Shown: positions 25,999 to 36,698, numbered from the stretch's first letter. The stretch: 49,237 bases of DNA from Oceanococcus sp. (GCA_030147945.1 JASBUL010000012.1:1-49237); one strand, 5' to 3'. Translations and numbers: made by a program. The notes: generated by a model not told the origin, from the sequence alone.

Positions 25999-27069
25999 TC
26001 ACCCGCTTACAGCGACTTGGTTGTTCCCGGCCTCAAGTCCACGCGCCAGTTCACGCACGACGTTGGCCGCAGACTCAAGACGACGAATGCGTGCAATGTG
26101 CTCGCCGGCGTACAAAGCCGTGGCCTCTACCAGCTCGGCCGGCATATGACTGTCCATTAAAGCCGGCGAGAAAAAGGGCCGCCCCGGCTGCTGAGCTTTT
26201 GCAATCCCGGCCTTCATCGGCACGATTTTGCGGGTGAAGGAAAAGGCGGCATTCAGCCTGTGCAGCCAGGTCGGAATGGCGCCATCCTCATCGCACCAGC
26301 GATCCGTGGCCGCGTTCGGTACCACACGGTGCAAATCGGGCCAGCCCAAGCCGAACAGATGCGTCAGCATCGTGGAATCCGCATCCAGAAGGCGCTGACG
26401 GTAAGCCTCGTGAATATGGCTTTCGGGTGTGAGCAGAAAGCGCGTGCCGCTACACACGCCGTCAGCGCCCAGGGCGACGGCGTGCGCCGCATCCTTGGCG
26501 CTGTAGACACCGCCTGCGGCGAATACGGGAAGCTCAGCGGACAGCTTGGAAATACGCGGCAGCAGCGTTTCCAAACGCGCTTGCGCCCGCACATGGCCAC
26601 CGGCTTCGAGCCCCTGCACGATCAGGCCATCGATGCCGGCATCCAGCGCCTTGCGCGCCTCCTCCTCGGAACCAATCTGCTGAAAGACGAACACGTCATG
26701 AGATTGAAGCTGACGAATCAGTTGAGGCGCGTGCCCCCAGAACAGCGTCACCATCGGGACGCGTTGACGAATCAGTATCTCGACGTGCCGCCTGCGGGTA
26801 TACGGCAGCAGCAGGTTGGCACACATGGGTCGCCCCTGCGCCTCGGCTTTGGTCTGCTCGATCACCGATTCCCAGACCGACACATCGTGCAAGCCCAGGG
26901 TGCCGATGCCACCCGCAGCGGATACCGCGCCCGCCAGCTTAGGCCCCGACGCCGTAGACATGCCCGCCTGCATCACGGCGTGACGCACGCCCAGGGCGTG
27001 TAAGCTCGCCAGCGCTGAGGACGCGCGATGCTGACCGCCAGATACGTGTGCTGAATCCTGCAAGCTCAT
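25999..27069 (-). CDS. Nitronate monooxygenase family flavoprotein
   Basis: 356 aa, TIM-barrel FMN enzyme related to 2-nitropropane dioxygenase; characterised members oxidise toxic alkyl nitronates such as propionate 3-nitronate. Visible FMN-site segments are VMQAGMSTASGPKLAGAVSAAGGIGTLG near residue 32, GLIVQGLEAGGHV with the conserved Gly-Gly-His, and PVFAAGGVYSAKDAAHAVALGADGVCSGTRFLLTPES. The N-terminal 25 residues are unconserved in appearance. It lies 94 bp after a LysR gene on the same strand, with a perfect dyad at the join, so it is probably regulated by that LysR protein. FabK-like enoyl reductase is a less likely alternative. Confidence 0.82.
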   Translation of the reverse strand: MSLQDSAHVSGGQHRASSALASLHALGVRHAVMQAGMSTASGPKLAGAVSAAGGIGTLGLHDVSVWESVIEQTKAEAQGRPMCANLLLPYTRRRHVEILIRQRVPMVTLFWGHAPQLIRQLQSHDVFVFQQIGSEEEARKALDAGIDGLIVQGLEAGGHVRAQARLETLLPRISKLSAELPVFAAGGVYSAKDAAHAVALGADGVCSGTRFLLTPESHIHEAYRQRLLDADSTMLTHLFGLGWPDLHRVVPNAATDRWCDEDGAIPTWLHRLNAAFSFTRKIVPMKAGIAKAQQPGRPFFSPALMDSHMPAELVEATALYAGEHIARIRRLESAANVVRELARGLEAGNNQVAVSG

Positions 27070-27152
27070 GTGCCCTCGTTGTCGCGCTTTGAATACGCCA
27101 CAAGTCTGCGGGTGCCCCTGCAGCCTGACAAACGATGATTGCTACAGCATGA

Positions 27153-27167
27153 TTAAGCCAGGCTTAA
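27153..27167. promoter_or_regulatory. Perfect dyad TTAAGCC-N-GGCTTAA, candidate LysR operator
   Basis: A perfect 7-1-7 palindrome overlapping the stop codon of the LysR gene, about 85 bp before the nitronate monooxygenase ATG. It contains the T-N11-A core of LysR-family sites. No T-run follows on the minus strand, so a terminator is less likely. Confidence 0.45.
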
Positions 27168-28066
27168 CTGTCGGTGTCGCGACTCGGCGCGATCTGCTCG
27201 CGAATCCAGGCAAAGACCTCTCTCAGCAAATCAGCTTTTGCATCGTTTGGGCGGAATACGAACCAGGCTTTCAGTGATGTCTTGAAGGGTGGCATGACCG
27301 CCCTCAGCTGGTCCTCCGGCCACAGCGCGGACGGCGCCACTCCCGCGGGCAAAAAACTAAGCGCCACACCCTGACCCCGCTGCGCCGCGTTCAGCGCAGC
27401 GAGATCGGAATCGACCAGCAATTCATTGCGACCTGAGACCCCGGGCATCTGCATCAGGCGGGCCAGATCGGCCCAACCAAGCTGTTCCTGCCGACGGCGA
27501 ATCAGGGTGTGATGAACAAGATCGTCGATACGCCGAATGGGTTGCGCGGCGAGCAAGGACGGCGCCGCCAGCGCAACGGCGACACATTCGCACAGCAGCC
27601 AGGACTCAAGGCCGGGCCATTGCCCAGCGCCGACCCGAACCGCCGCGTCAATCGGCTCCTGATCGAAATCGACCAGATCCATGCTGCTTTCAATCGACAG
27701 ACTCAACTCAGGGTGAGCAGACTGAAAGCCCTGAATCCTGGGAATCACGAACTCGTTAGCGATCAGCGGCGTCATGCTCAAGCGCAGTTGCGCCCTTGCA
27801 AACTTTTGCTCAAAGGCGGCATGACCCGAGCGGTAGGCACCCAATGTTTTCGCCGCAACCAAGGCAAACTCGTGGCCTGCCTCAGTCAGTTCAACCCGGC
27901 GGGTCAAACGCCGAAACAGCGGCATGCCCAACTGCGCTTCAAGCTGTTTGATCTGCTGACTGATCGCCGATGTGGTCAGGTGCAGTTCCCGCGCGGCCTT
28001 GCTGAAGCTCAAATGCCGCGCGGCGGCATCGAACGCCGGCAACAGCTGCAAGGGCGGCAAACGCAC
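27164..28066 (-). CDS. LysR-family regulator, GcvA-like
   Basis: 300 aa. The N-terminal winged helix-turn-helix is LSFSKAARELHLTTSAISQQIKQLEAQLG, with LFRRLTRRVELTEAG following; the LPPLQLLPAFDAAARHLSFSKAA opening is typical of the GcvA/AmpR/DsdC branch. The effector domain starts near residue 90. The start is GTG 28066. It begins 11 bp after serS on the same strand, so it may be read partly from the serS operon. The probable target is the nitronate monooxygenase downstream, through the dyad at 27153. Confidence 0.85.
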   Translation of the reverse strand: MRLPPLQLLPAFDAAARHLSFSKAARELHLTTSAISQQIKQLEAQLGMPLFRRLTRRVELTEAGHEFALVAAKTLGAYRSGHAAFEQKFARAQLRLSMTPLIANEFVIPRIQGFQSAHPELSLSIESSMDLVDFDQEPIDAAVRVGAGQWPGLESWLLCECVAVALAAPSLLAAQPIRRIDDLVHHTLIRRRQEQLGWADLARLMQMPGVSGRNELLVDSDLAALNAAQRGQGVALSFLPAGVAPSALWPEDQLRAVMPPFKTSLKAWFVFRPNDAKADLLREVFAWIREQIAPSRDTDS

Positions 28067-28076
28067 GTTCAGTCAC

Positions 28077-29363
<1,287 letters not shown>

Positions 29364-29380
29364 TCAAAAAGGGCGCAATT

Positions 29381-29749
29381 TTACATCAGCCGCCGGCCCA
29401 GCAGGACGCCCATTGCCGCCATGCCGATACACAGCACCAGCGTGCTCAGCACATAAACCAGGGCCAGGTTCCAGCGCCCCTGCTCCAGCAAACGCACCGT
29501 GTCCATGGAAAACGTTGAATAGGTGGTGAATCCGCCGAGCAGCCCCACCCCGAGCAACTGCCAGGCCACGTGCTCATTGCCCCAGCGCATGGCCACCTGC
29601 ACGAACAACACGCCGATCAGAAAGCTGCCCGCCACATTGGCCAGCTGTATCGCCCAGGGATAACCGCCCAGCGGCGGCAGCGCACGCATCAAACCGTAAC
29701 GCATACAGGCACCCAGCGCGCCGCCCAGCGCCACGGCCAGCCAGTTCAC
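29381..29749 (-). CDS. crcB: Fluoride channel CrcB/Fluc
   Basis: 122 aa with four membrane helices; the family works as an antiparallel dimer exporting fluoride. Signatures are GGALGACMRYGLMR at residues 9-22, NVAGSFLIGVL (pore Asn), and GLLGGFTTYSTFSMDTV with the phenylalanine/threonine track and Na+ site. The start is GTG 29749, overlapping the rarA stop as GTGA. No fluoride riboswitch is possible here, since there is no leader between it and rarA. Confidence 0.93.
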   Translation of the reverse strand: MNWLAVALGGALGACMRYGLMRALPPLGGYPWAIQLANVAGSFLIGVLFVQVAMRWGNEHVAWQLLGVGLLGGFTTYSTFSMDTVRLLEQGRWNLALVYVLSTLVLCIGMAAMGVLLGRRLM

Positions 29750-31038
29750 CGGCGTCCTCGCTGCTGCCGCACCTGGCCCAGGGTCTTGTCCTGTTCGGCA
29801 CGGATGCGCTGCAATTTGTCGCCGATGCTGCGCTCCAGACCGCGCTCGGTCGGCTGGTAGTAACGCTGGCCGAGCAAGGCATCGGGCAGATAATGCTCGC
29901 CCCAGGCCACCGCATCGGGCTCATCGTGGGCATAGCGGTAGCCCTGACCGTTGCCCTGGGCTTTCATGAAGCGCGTTGGCGCATTGCGCAAATGCGGGGG
30001 AACGGGCTGACTGCCACCATCACGCACCGCCTGCTGCGCCGCCATCCAGCCCATTTCGATGGCATTGCTCTTGGGCGCACAGGCCAGATATACGGCAGCC
30101 TGGGCCAGGGCCAGATCGCCCTCGGGACTGCCCAGGCGTTCATAGGCTTGCGCGGCGTCCAGACACAAGCCGAGCAAACGCGGGTCTGCATTGCCGATGT
30201 CTTCGCTGGCCATGCGGATCAGGCGCCGTGCGATGTACTGCGGATCGCAACCGCCATCCAGCATGCGCGCCAGCCAGTACAGCGCCGCATCCGGGTCCGA
30301 CCCGCGCACGGATTTGTGCAGGGCGGAAATCTGGTCGTAGAACTCATCGCCGCCCTTGTCGAAAGCCCGCGGCTGACTTTTCAGCGCGGCTTCGATAAGC
30401 GCCAGTGTGAGCTGGCCATCCTGGGCCAGTGTCGCGGCCTGCTCCAGCAAGCCCAGTGCGCGGCGCGCATCACCATCAGCCAGCTGGGCAATACGCTCAA
30501 TCACCTCCGGCTCGGCCTTGACGTCACCCGCCAGGCCCTGCGGCGCACTCAGTGCACGCGCGATGAGGGCAACCAGATCGTCCGCCTGCAAGGCTTTGAG
30601 CACCATGACCTGCAAACGTGACAGCAAGGCCCGGTTGACGCTGAACGAGGGATTTTCGGTGGTCGCACCGAGCAGAATGATGCGCCCGCTTTCGACCCAT
30701 GGCAGCAAGGCGTCCTGCTGGGCTTTGTTGAAGCGATGGACTTCATCGATAAACACGATGCCGGCCGGCGATTCGGGCAACTCATCGACCGCCTTGCGCA
30801 GATCCTTGACCCCACATTGCACCGCCGAAAGACTGCGCAGTTCGCGGCCGCTGTCAGCTGCCAGCACCCGCGCCAGCGTGGTCTTGCCAACGCCTGGCGG
30901 CCCCCAGAACAGCATCGAACTCAGACGGCCGCTGGCCAGCGCGCGGCGCAATGGTCCGCTTGGAGCAAGCAAGGCACGCTGCCCACTGACCTCATCCAGG
31001 GTACGCGGGCGCATGCGCTCGGCCAGCGGTGCACTCAT
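29746..31038 (-). CDS. rarA: Replication-associated recombination protein RarA (MgsA)
   Basis: 430 aa AAA+ ATPase acting at stalled replication forks. PLAERMRPRTLDEVSGQ opens the protein as usual; Walker A is GPPGVGKTT, Walker B VFIDEVHRFNK, sensor 1 GATTENPSFSVN, followed by the tetramerisation domain with EFYDQISALHKSVRGSDPDAALYW and YLPDALLGQRYYQPTERGLE. ATG 31038 (MSAPLAER) is chosen over an upstream in-frame start, because it forms ATGA with the preceding stop and matches the family. Confidence 0.95.
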   Translation of the reverse strand: MSAPLAERMRPRTLDEVSGQRALLAPSGPLRRALASGRLSSMLFWGPPGVGKTTLARVLAADSGRELRSLSAVQCGVKDLRKAVDELPESPAGIVFIDEVHRFNKAQQDALLPWVESGRIILLGATTENPSFSVNRALLSRLQVMVLKALQADDLVALIARALSAPQGLAGDVKAEPEVIERIAQLADGDARRALGLLEQAATLAQDGQLTLALIEAALKSQPRAFDKGGDEFYDQISALHKSVRGSDPDAALYWLARMLDGGCDPQYIARRLIRMASEDIGNADPRLLGLCLDAAQAYERLGSPEGDLALAQAAVYLACAPKSNAIEMGWMAAQQAVRDGGSQPVPPHLRNAPTRFMKAQGNGQGYRYAHDEPDAVAWGEHYLPDALLGQRYYQPTERGLERSIGDKLQRIRAEQDKTLGQVRQQRGRR

Positions 31039-31403
31039 GTCACATGCTCCGCCGACCTGAACAGTGGCCTTACCAGAGCAAAGCCAAGCACCAGACCGAG
31101 CCCGTCGGCAATGCCATCCGCCCACTCGGCACTGCGTGTCGGCAGCTGCAGCTGCACCAGTTCACTGATCAGGGCAAACCCCAGCAGCGCCAGCAGCCAT
31201 GGCCAGGCGCTGCGCCAGCGTGGCTGACGCCACGCAATCCAGCCTCCGGCCAGCGCAAACAGGGCCAGATGCCCCAGCTTGTCGTTGTATGCGCTGGAGG
31301 TGGACAGCTCGGGCGCCGGCGTAAACAGCAACCAAGCTGCGCCGCAGATCCACAACAGCAGGCCGCCCAGCCACCAGCGCGGATCAGGCGCCGGGACGTT
31401 CAT
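31035..31403 (-). CDS. VanZ-like membrane protein
   Basis: 122 aa with about four hydrophobic segments: WWLGGLLLWICGAAWLLFTP, LGHLALFALAGGWIAW, WPWLLALLGFALISELVQ and GLGLVLGFALVRPLF. DKLGHLALFA, ISELVQL and DGIADGLG are the polar-in-membrane motifs of the VanZ family, whose general function is unknown. It overlaps lolA by 20 bp and rarA by 4 bp, so it is within the operon. ATG 31403 is preferred to the TTG just before it. Confidence 0.8.
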   Translation of the reverse strand: MNVPAPDPRWWLGGLLLWICGAAWLLFTPAPELSTSSAYNDKLGHLALFALAGGWIAWRQPRWRSAWPWLLALLGFALISELVQLQLPTRSAEWADGIADGLGLVLGFALVRPLFRSAEHVT

Positions 31404-32016
31404 CAACCACCGTCACACCCTCCGGCACCTGCAGGGAAAAACGCTCGGCGCCGATTTTCGGATTGCGCTTGAGGTCATGCAGGATCATCGCGGTGGTCTG
31501 GCCCAGACGATCACTGAGCAGCACCTGAGCCGGCTGACCACCGGCCATACCGATGCGAATCTCCTCGAAATCCGAACTGTCGCTGTGCGGCAGCAACTGC
31601 AGCCATTCCAGACCATCCGCATCGGACAGACGGGTCAGCTTGTAGCTGTCAAGCTGGGACAGATCGCCGCCCAGCAATTCAGCCGGCGTACCACTCAGAC
31701 TGGTCGCCGCATCGCGCATGGTGATCTGGCGCAGGTCCACATCGTAGTGCCAAAGGGTTTCCCCATCGGCACCCAGCTGCTGCTCGTAAGGGGTGTCGTA
31801 GAGCCACAGAAAACGCCCCGGACGCTGCATCCAGAAACGCCCGGCGTAGCGTTCGAGGGTATCGCCATCCTCATCCAGCAGGCGCTGCTCGAAGTCGCCC
31901 GACAGGCTGCTGACCTCGGCGTAGAACAATTTCAGATCGGCCAGCGGATCCGCGCTGACCAGCGCACTTGAGAGCAACAATGCGGCGCCACACAGCACCT
32001 GCCACAAACGCATCAT
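31384..32016 (-). CDS. lolA: Outer-membrane lipoprotein carrier LolA
   Basis: 210 aa. Periplasmic chaperone carrying lipoproteins from LolCDE to LolB. The signal peptide spans about 1-22 (ends SALVSA). The mature protein opens [22 protein letters not shown], then [34 protein letters not shown], the central family signature, including the Arg that gates the lipid cavity. ATG 32016 overlaps the ftsK stop as ATGA. Confidence 0.94.
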   Translation of the reverse strand: MMRLWQVLCGAALLLSSALVSADPLADLKLFYAEVSSLSGDFEQRLLDEDGDTLERYAGRFWMQRPGRFLWLYDTPYEQQLGADGETLWHYDVDLRQITMRDAATSLSGTPAELLGGDLSQLDSYKLTRLSDADGLEWLQLLPHSDSSDFEEIRIGMAGGQPAQVLLSDRLGQTTAMILHDLKRNPKIGAERFSLQVPEGVTVVDERPGA

Positions 32017-34364
32017 GATTCCACCGGCGGCGGCGCCAGCACTTCACGCTGGCCTTTTTCGTTGGGCGCGCTGACCACCCCGGCGGCCTCCATGTCTTCG
32101 ACGATACGCGCAGCGCGGTTGTAACCAATCTTGAGGCGACGCTGAACCCAGGAAATCGAGGCCTTGCGTGTCTCGGTCACGATCGCCACGGCCTGATCGT
32201 AAAGCGCATCGGTTTCGGCGCCGCCATCGCCACCATCGACCGGATCGATGCCCGGCACAGCGGTGTCGCTGGCCCCGGACAAAATGTCGTCGTGATAGTC
32301 GGCCGGCGCCACCTGCTTGAGGTAATCCACCACTTTGTGCACCTCATGATCGTCTACAAACGCGCCGTGAACACGACGCGGCACAGGCGAATTGGCCGAG
32401 TACAGCATGTCACCATGCCCGAGCAGCGCCTCAGCACCCGGCTGATCGATGATCACGCGCGAGTCCATCTTCGAGGCCACCTGAAAGGCGATACGCGAGG
32501 GCACGTTGGCCTTGATCAAACCGGTGATCACATCAACCGAAGGACGCTGCGTGGCGATGATCAGATGCAGACCGGCAGCACGCGCCTTCTGGGCCAGACG
32601 GGCAATCAGCTCTTCCACCTTCTTGCCTACGACCATCATCAGGTCGGCGAGTTCGTCGATGATGACCACGATGTAGGGCATGTTTTCGAGTTCCGGCGCG
32701 GCAGCCTGATCATCAAACTCCTCGGCCGGCTTCCACAGCGGATCGGCAATCGGATTGCCCGCCGCCCGCGCCTCGTCGAGCTTCTTGTTCAGGCCGGCGA
32801 TGTTGCGAACGCCCAGCGCCGCCATCAGTTTGTAGCGCCGGTCCATCTCGGCCACGCACCAGCGCAGCGCATTGGCGGCTTCCTTCATGTCGGTCACGAC
32901 CGGGGCCAGCAGATGCGGAATCCCCTCGTAAACCGACAGTTCCAGCATTTTTGGATCGATCATGATCAGGCGCACTTCGTCTGCCGTGGCCCGATACAAC
33001 AGACTCAGGATCATGGCGTTGACCGCAACCGACTTACCCGAGCCCGTGGTCCCGGCGACCAGCAGATGCGGCATCTTGGCCAGATCAGCCGTTGACGGCA
33101 CGCCGGCGATGTCCTTGCCCAACGCCAGGGTCAGCGGCGACTTGGCATTCTGATAAGCCGCCGACTCGAACACCGCACGCAGGCTGACGATGGCCCGCTC
33201 TCGATTGGGAATTTCGATGCCGATCACCGACTTGCCCGGAATCACCTCGACCACACGCAGGCTGACGATCGACAGCGCGCGAGCCAGATCCTTGGCCAGG
33301 TTGGTGATGCGGCTGACCTTGACGCCCGGCGCCGGCTGCAGCTCGAAACGGGTGATGACCGGCCCGGGCGCCACATTGACAACCTCGGCATCAACACCGA
33401 AATCTGCCAGATGGCCTTCCAGATCACGCGACATCTGCTCCAGATCGGCGTCCGAATAGGTCAGCACATCCTGACGCGCCATATCCAGCATCGACACGGG
33501 TGGCAACGGATTGCCGGTGAACTCCACCGGCTCGCCATCGGTTGCGCCCTCGTGGATCGGCAAGGCCAGCTGAGCCTCGGGCACCGCGTCGCGCTTTTTG
33601 CGTTTGATCTTGCGCGTCACCCGCTCGGTGGTGGAAACCGGTGCGACGGGTGCGCTCGGTGCGGCGGCCGCAACGGGCGCCTCCTCGACCACGGGCTGCG
33701 CACGCTGCTGACGCAGTTGCTGGGCGGCGCGCGCCTGACGCTCTTCGCGGCGCTGCGCTAGCGTCGCGCCGACGTTCTCCCACAGACTCAAGGTGCGCGC
33801 GCCGATAGCGTCCATCAGTTGCAGCCAAGAAAAACGCAGCGCCAGCGGCAAGGAACCGAGCACGATCATCAGCAACAGCAAGGTAGCACCCACCGGGCTG
33901 AACAACTGGATCAGCATCAGTGCCACCGACGCGCCGACAATCCCGCCACTGCCTTGCGGCGTCAGGCTGGTATGCCCGGGCGCATGCATGCCGCTGATCG
34001 CACAGGCGGCAATCAACACGATGAACAGGGCCGCGCCACGCACACCCGGGTTCTCACCCAGGTGCTCGCTTTTCTCGCGGTAGAGCATCAGACCGATACT
34101 CAGAATCATCCACGGCACCGCGAAGGCCAGCCAGCCAAATACGCTGAGCAGGATATCTGCCACCCAGGCACCAATCAGCCCGCCCAGATTTTGCGGGCTG
34201 ACATTCATGCCGGTGCTCGACCATCCTGGATCGGCCCGGTCATAGCTGACCAGCGCCAGAATCAGGAACAGCGCCAGAAAGGTCGCGCTCAATAGAACGG
34301 CTTCGCGCACACCGCGCATCAGCCAATGGGGGCGGTCATCTCCCGCCCGGGCCTGTGCACTCAC
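32013..34364 (-). CDS. ftsK: DNA translocase FtsK
   Basis: 783 aa. Four or five N-terminal helices (24-40, 62-95, 110-124, 145-175) place it at the division septum. A short linker (about 200-270, Gln/Ala/Pro then Lys/Arg-rich) is far shorter than in E. coli. The motor has Walker [10 protein letters not shown] at 437-445, and the gamma winged helix at the C-terminus ([22 protein letters not shown]) should read KOPS sites. The start is GTG 34364. It moves DNA at the terminus and activates XerCD. In Pseudomonas the next gene upstream is trxB; here that place holds a 253-bp dyad-rich region and an unknown gene. Confidence 0.96.
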   Translation of the reverse strand: MSAQARAGDDRPHWLMRGVREAVLLSATFLALFLILALVSYDRADPGWSSTGMNVSPQNLGGLIGAWVADILLSVFGWLAFAVPWMILSIGLMLYREKSEHLGENPGVRGAALFIVLIAACAISGMHAPGHTSLTPQGSGGIVGASVALMLIQLFSPVGATLLLLMIVLGSLPLALRFSWLQLMDAIGARTLSLWENVGATLAQRREERQARAAQQLRQQRAQPVVEEAPVAAAAPSAPVAPVSTTERVTRKIKRKKRDAVPEAQLALPIHEGATDGEPVEFTGNPLPPVSMLDMARQDVLTYSDADLEQMSRDLEGHLADFGVDAEVVNVAPGPVITRFELQPAPGVKVSRITNLAKDLARALSIVSLRVVEVIPGKSVIGIEIPNRERAIVSLRAVFESAAYQNAKSPLTLALGKDIAGVPSTADLAKMPHLLVAGTTGSGKSVAVNAMILSLLYRATADEVRLIMIDPKMLELSVYEGIPHLLAPVVTDMKEAANALRWCVAEMDRRYKLMAALGVRNIAGLNKKLDEARAAGNPIADPLWKPAEEFDDQAAAPELENMPYIVVIIDELADLMMVVGKKVEELIARLAQKARAAGLHLIIATQRPSVDVITGLIKANVPSRIAFQVASKMDSRVIIDQPGAEALLGHGDMLYSANSPVPRRVHGAFVDDHEVHKVVDYLKQVAPADYHDDILSGASDTAVPGIDPVDGGDGGAETDALYDQAVAIVTETRKASISWVQRRLKIGYNRAARIVEDMEAAGVVSAPNEKGQREVLAPPPVES

Positions 34365-34425
34365 CAGCCGTACCCCAATATCTTGTGTTTGAATTCAGTC
34401 AACAGGGCTTTTCACCACAATATAG

Positions 34426-34439
34426 GGGAGTATACTCCC
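34426..34439. promoter_or_regulatory. 14-bp perfect palindrome GGGAGTATACTCCC
   Basis: It lies between ftsK (minus) and the 110-aa gene (plus). On the minus strand TATATT at 34424-34419 could be the ftsK -10, placing the palindrome in the 17-bp spacer, the geometry used by MerR-type regulators. On the plus strand its own TATACT is a fair -10. I know no regulator with this exact site. Confidence 0.5.
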
Positions 34440-34501
34440 AGAGAACCTGATTGATCGCCCACCCCTCAAGGAGCGCACAGTACACCGTCCCCAGTCATCG
34501 C

Positions 34502-34521
34502 GAATCAAGCCATCTTGATTC
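34502..34521 (+). promoter_or_regulatory. Hairpin GAATCAAG-N4-CTTGATTC in leader
   Basis: Perfect 8-bp stem with a CCAT loop, followed directly by a second perfect dyad, TCACG-T-CGTGA (34523-34533). No T-run follows. Both stand 85-116 bp before the ATG of the 110-aa protein, and may act as operators or leader-RNA structure. Confidence 0.4.
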
Positions 34522-34617
34522 TTCACGTCGTGACCACATTGTTTAGTCCAGAATCCTTCTTACCGCTGCATTGATACCCTGACGGGTCGCATGCCGGCCC
34601 GGACAACGGAGTACGAC

Positions 34618-34950
34618 ATGACTCAGATTCGACACTTCCTGCTCAGCGCGGACGGCGTTATTGAGCAGATTTCATCCGAAAACGCAGCTCTGGTAGCCGC
34701 CGGCCAAGGCCGTCTGCCCAATTTCGCCGCCCAGCGGGCGCACTACCTTCAGGTCATCGTTGACGACCCTAACGATGAGGACAACAGCATTCAGGTCCGC
34801 ACCGCGGGGGCTTTGGTCGGTTTTGACGCCGAGGGGCGCATCAAGAGCGACGATATCGACGTCAGCGACGACATCGGCAGTTTCGAGCACGACACGTGCG
34901 TGCAGCTGGCCCTGGACGGGGTTGTCGCTTCAGACATCATCCATCATTGA
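34618..34950 (+). CDS. Small acidic protein of unknown function
   Basis: 110 aa, soluble, strongly acidic (DDPNDEDN, KSDDIDVSDDIGSFEHDT). I do not recognise the family. A predicted beta-rich pattern (RHFLLSADGVIEQ, YLQVIVDD, SIQVRTAGALVGFD) suggests a small beta-barrel or sandwich. ATG 34618 follows ACGGAG; an in-frame start at 34591 is less likely. Its stop overlaps the TTG start of aat by 4 bp, so it leads the aat-bpt operon, with three inverted repeats upstream. In Pseudomonas trxB is found at this place. Confidence 0.65.
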   Translation: MTQIRHFLLSADGVIEQISSENAALVAAGQGRLPNFAAQRAHYLQVIVDDPNDEDNSIQVRTAGALVGFDAEGRIKSDDIDVSDDIGSFEHDTCVQLALDGVVASDIIHH

Positions 34951-35693
34951 CCACACAGAGCAGACTCAGTCTGTACTGGTTGGACCCGCGCAACCCGCGC
35001 GAGCCCTTCCCGCCCGGCGAATGCGCCCTGCGTGATCCGGATGGCCTGCTTGCGGTCGGCGGCGACCTGAGTGTCAGCCGCCTGCTGCAGGCCTATCGCC
35101 ATGGCATCTTCCCCTGGTTCAATCCCGACGAACCGATCCTGTGGTGGACACCCAACCCGCGCGCCGTGCTCTACCCGGCGCAATTGCACGTCAGCCGCAG
35201 CCTGCGCCGCGCGGTCAATCGCGCCGACTACGCGGTCAGTTTTGATCGCGCATTTACCGCTGTGCTGGATGGCTGCTCGGAAGGCCGCCGTGAAGGCACC
35301 TGGCTGGGCCCGGCCATGCGCCAGGCCTACACCGAACTGTTTCGGCGGGGCTATGCGCATTCCATCGAAATCTGGCGCGATGGCCACCTGATCGGCGGGC
35401 TCTACGGTGTAGCCCTGGGCAAAGTGTTCTTCGGCGAATCCATGTTCAGCCGCGCCAGCAATGGCTCCAAACTGGCCATGGTGTGGCTGTGCCGGCAACT
35501 TGAAGCGTGGCACTACGCCGTGCTCGATTGCCAGGTCGCCTCCCCTCATCTGGAGCGCATGGGCATCTCGCGCATTGCGCGCAACGACTTCGAACGCATC
35601 CTCGACACCGCTATTGACGATGCGCCGGCACCCGGTGGTTGCTGGTCCTTTGATATTGCGGTGCCTGACGATCCCAGACATGTCGCACATTAG
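34947..35693 (+). CDS. aat: Leucyl/phenylalanyl-tRNA-protein transferase Aat
   Basis: 248 aa. Adds Leu or Phe from tRNA to N-terminal Lys/Arg of proteins, creating N-degrons for ClpS/ClpAP, both encoded 3 kb downstream. Signatures: PDGLLAVGGDLSVSRLLQAYRHGIFPWFNPDEPILWWTPNPRAVL, EGTWLGPAMRQAYTELFRRGYAHSIE, GGLYGVALGKVFFGESMFSRASNGSK and DCQVASPHLERMG. No ATG fits; TTG 34947 overlaps the preceding stop as TTGA and gives the usual short N-terminus. Confidence 0.94.
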   Translation: MTTQSRLSLYWLDPRNPREPFPPGECALRDPDGLLAVGGDLSVSRLLQAYRHGIFPWFNPDEPILWWTPNPRAVLYPAQLHVSRSLRRAVNRADYAVSFDRAFTAVLDGCSEGRREGTWLGPAMRQAYTELFRRGYAHSIEIWRDGHLIGGLYGVALGKVFFGESMFSRASNGSKLAMVWLCRQLEAWHYAVLDCQVASPHLERMGISRIARNDFERILDTAIDDAPAPGGCWSFDIAVPDDPRHVAH

Positions 35694-36408
35694 GTCACAG
35701 CTCGAATCGTTGCCGCTGTTCCTGAGCGCGCCGTCAGACTGCAGCTATCTGGCCAACCGGCAAACCCGCAATGTCTTCGTCGACCCGCGTCTGCAGCTCA
35801 ACGCCAGCCAGCGCGACGCGCTGGCCCAGATGGGTTTCAGGCGCAGCGGCCCCAGCCATTACCGACCGATGTGCCCAAGCTGTCAGGCCTGCGAATCCAC
35901 CCGTATCGATGTCGCCGCTTTTGCCCCCAACCGGGCCCAGAGGCGCTGCCTCAAGCGCAATGATGACCTGATCGCAAGTTGGGCCACGCCGGTGGGAACA
36001 GACGAGCGCTATGCCTTGTACCGCGACTATCTGGCCCAGCGCCACGCCGATGGCGGCATGGATCCGGATGACCGCGAAGGGTTTGAACAATTTCTGTGCA
36101 GCCCGTCGGCCAGCACTACCCAGCATCTTTTGATTCGCGACAGCGCGGGCACCCTGCTGGCGGTCTGTGTAGTTGATCGCCTGCTCAGCGGCCTGTCGGC
36201 GGTGTACACATTTTTTGCGCCGGATGCCGCCCAGCGCTCGCTGGGGCGCTATGCCATTCTGCGACTGATCGAGTCCTGTCGGGCGGCCACGCTGCCCTGG
36301 TTGTACCTCGGCTACTACGTCGAAGGCAGCGAAAAGATGCATTACAAGGCCGAATATCAGCCCCAACAGCGCCGCAAAGCCGAAACCTGGACTGACATCA
36401 AAGATTGA
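35680..36408 (+). CDS. bpt: Arginyl/leucyl-tRNA-protein transferase (Ate/Bpt)
   Basis: 242 aa. In bacteria with this short form the enzyme (Bpt) adds Leu to N-terminal Asp/Glu, again making ClpS substrates. Family marks are CSYLANRQTRNVFVDP near residue 15, GFRRSGPSHYRPMCPSCQACESTRIDV with its cysteines, QRRCLKRNDDL, and C-terminal YTFFAPDAAQRSLGRYAIL and YLGYYVEGSEKMHYKAEYQP. ATG 35680 overlaps aat by 14 bp. The specificity, Leu versus Arg, is taken from bacterial relatives and not shown by the sequence. Confidence 0.92.
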   Translation: MSHIRSQLESLPLFLSAPSDCSYLANRQTRNVFVDPRLQLNASQRDALAQMGFRRSGPSHYRPMCPSCQACESTRIDVAAFAPNRAQRRCLKRNDDLIASWATPVGTDERYALYRDYLAQRHADGGMDPDDREGFEQFLCSPSASTTQHLLIRDSAGTLLAVCVVDRLLSGLSAVYTFFAPDAAQRSLGRYAILRLIESCRAATLPWLYLGYYVEGSEKMHYKAEYQPQQRRKAETWTDIKD

Positions 36409-36463
36409 TGACAGGCCGAAAACCACCGATAATGGTCGGCTTTGCTAACTCTAGACGCTCTAC

Positions 36464-36682
36464 ATGCCGAAAGAAGATCTCATCGAAATGGAAGGCACGG
36501 TTACCGAAACCTTGCCCAACACCACATTTCGCGTACAGCTGGAAAATGGTCACAGCGTGACCGCACACATCTCCGGACGTATGCGCAAGCACTACATCCG
36601 CATCCTGACCGGCGACACCGTCACGGTACAGCTGACGCCCTACGACCTGTCCAAAGGGCGCATCACCTACCGCGGTAAATAA
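36464..36682 (+). CDS. infA: Translation initiation factor IF-1
   Basis: 72 aa OB-fold protein binding the ribosomal A site with IF-2 and IF-3. Near-identical in pattern to E. coli IF-1: [49 protein letters not shown]. It follows bpt by 55 bp and converges with clpA; a GCTGGC/GCCAGC stem at 36692-36708 lies between the stops but lacks a T-run. Confidence 0.98.
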   Translation: MPKEDLIEMEGTVTETLPNTTFRVQLENGHSVTAHISGRMRKHYIRILTGDTVTVQLTPYDLSKGRITYRGK

Positions 36683-36698
36683 GCCGCGCGGGCTGGCG

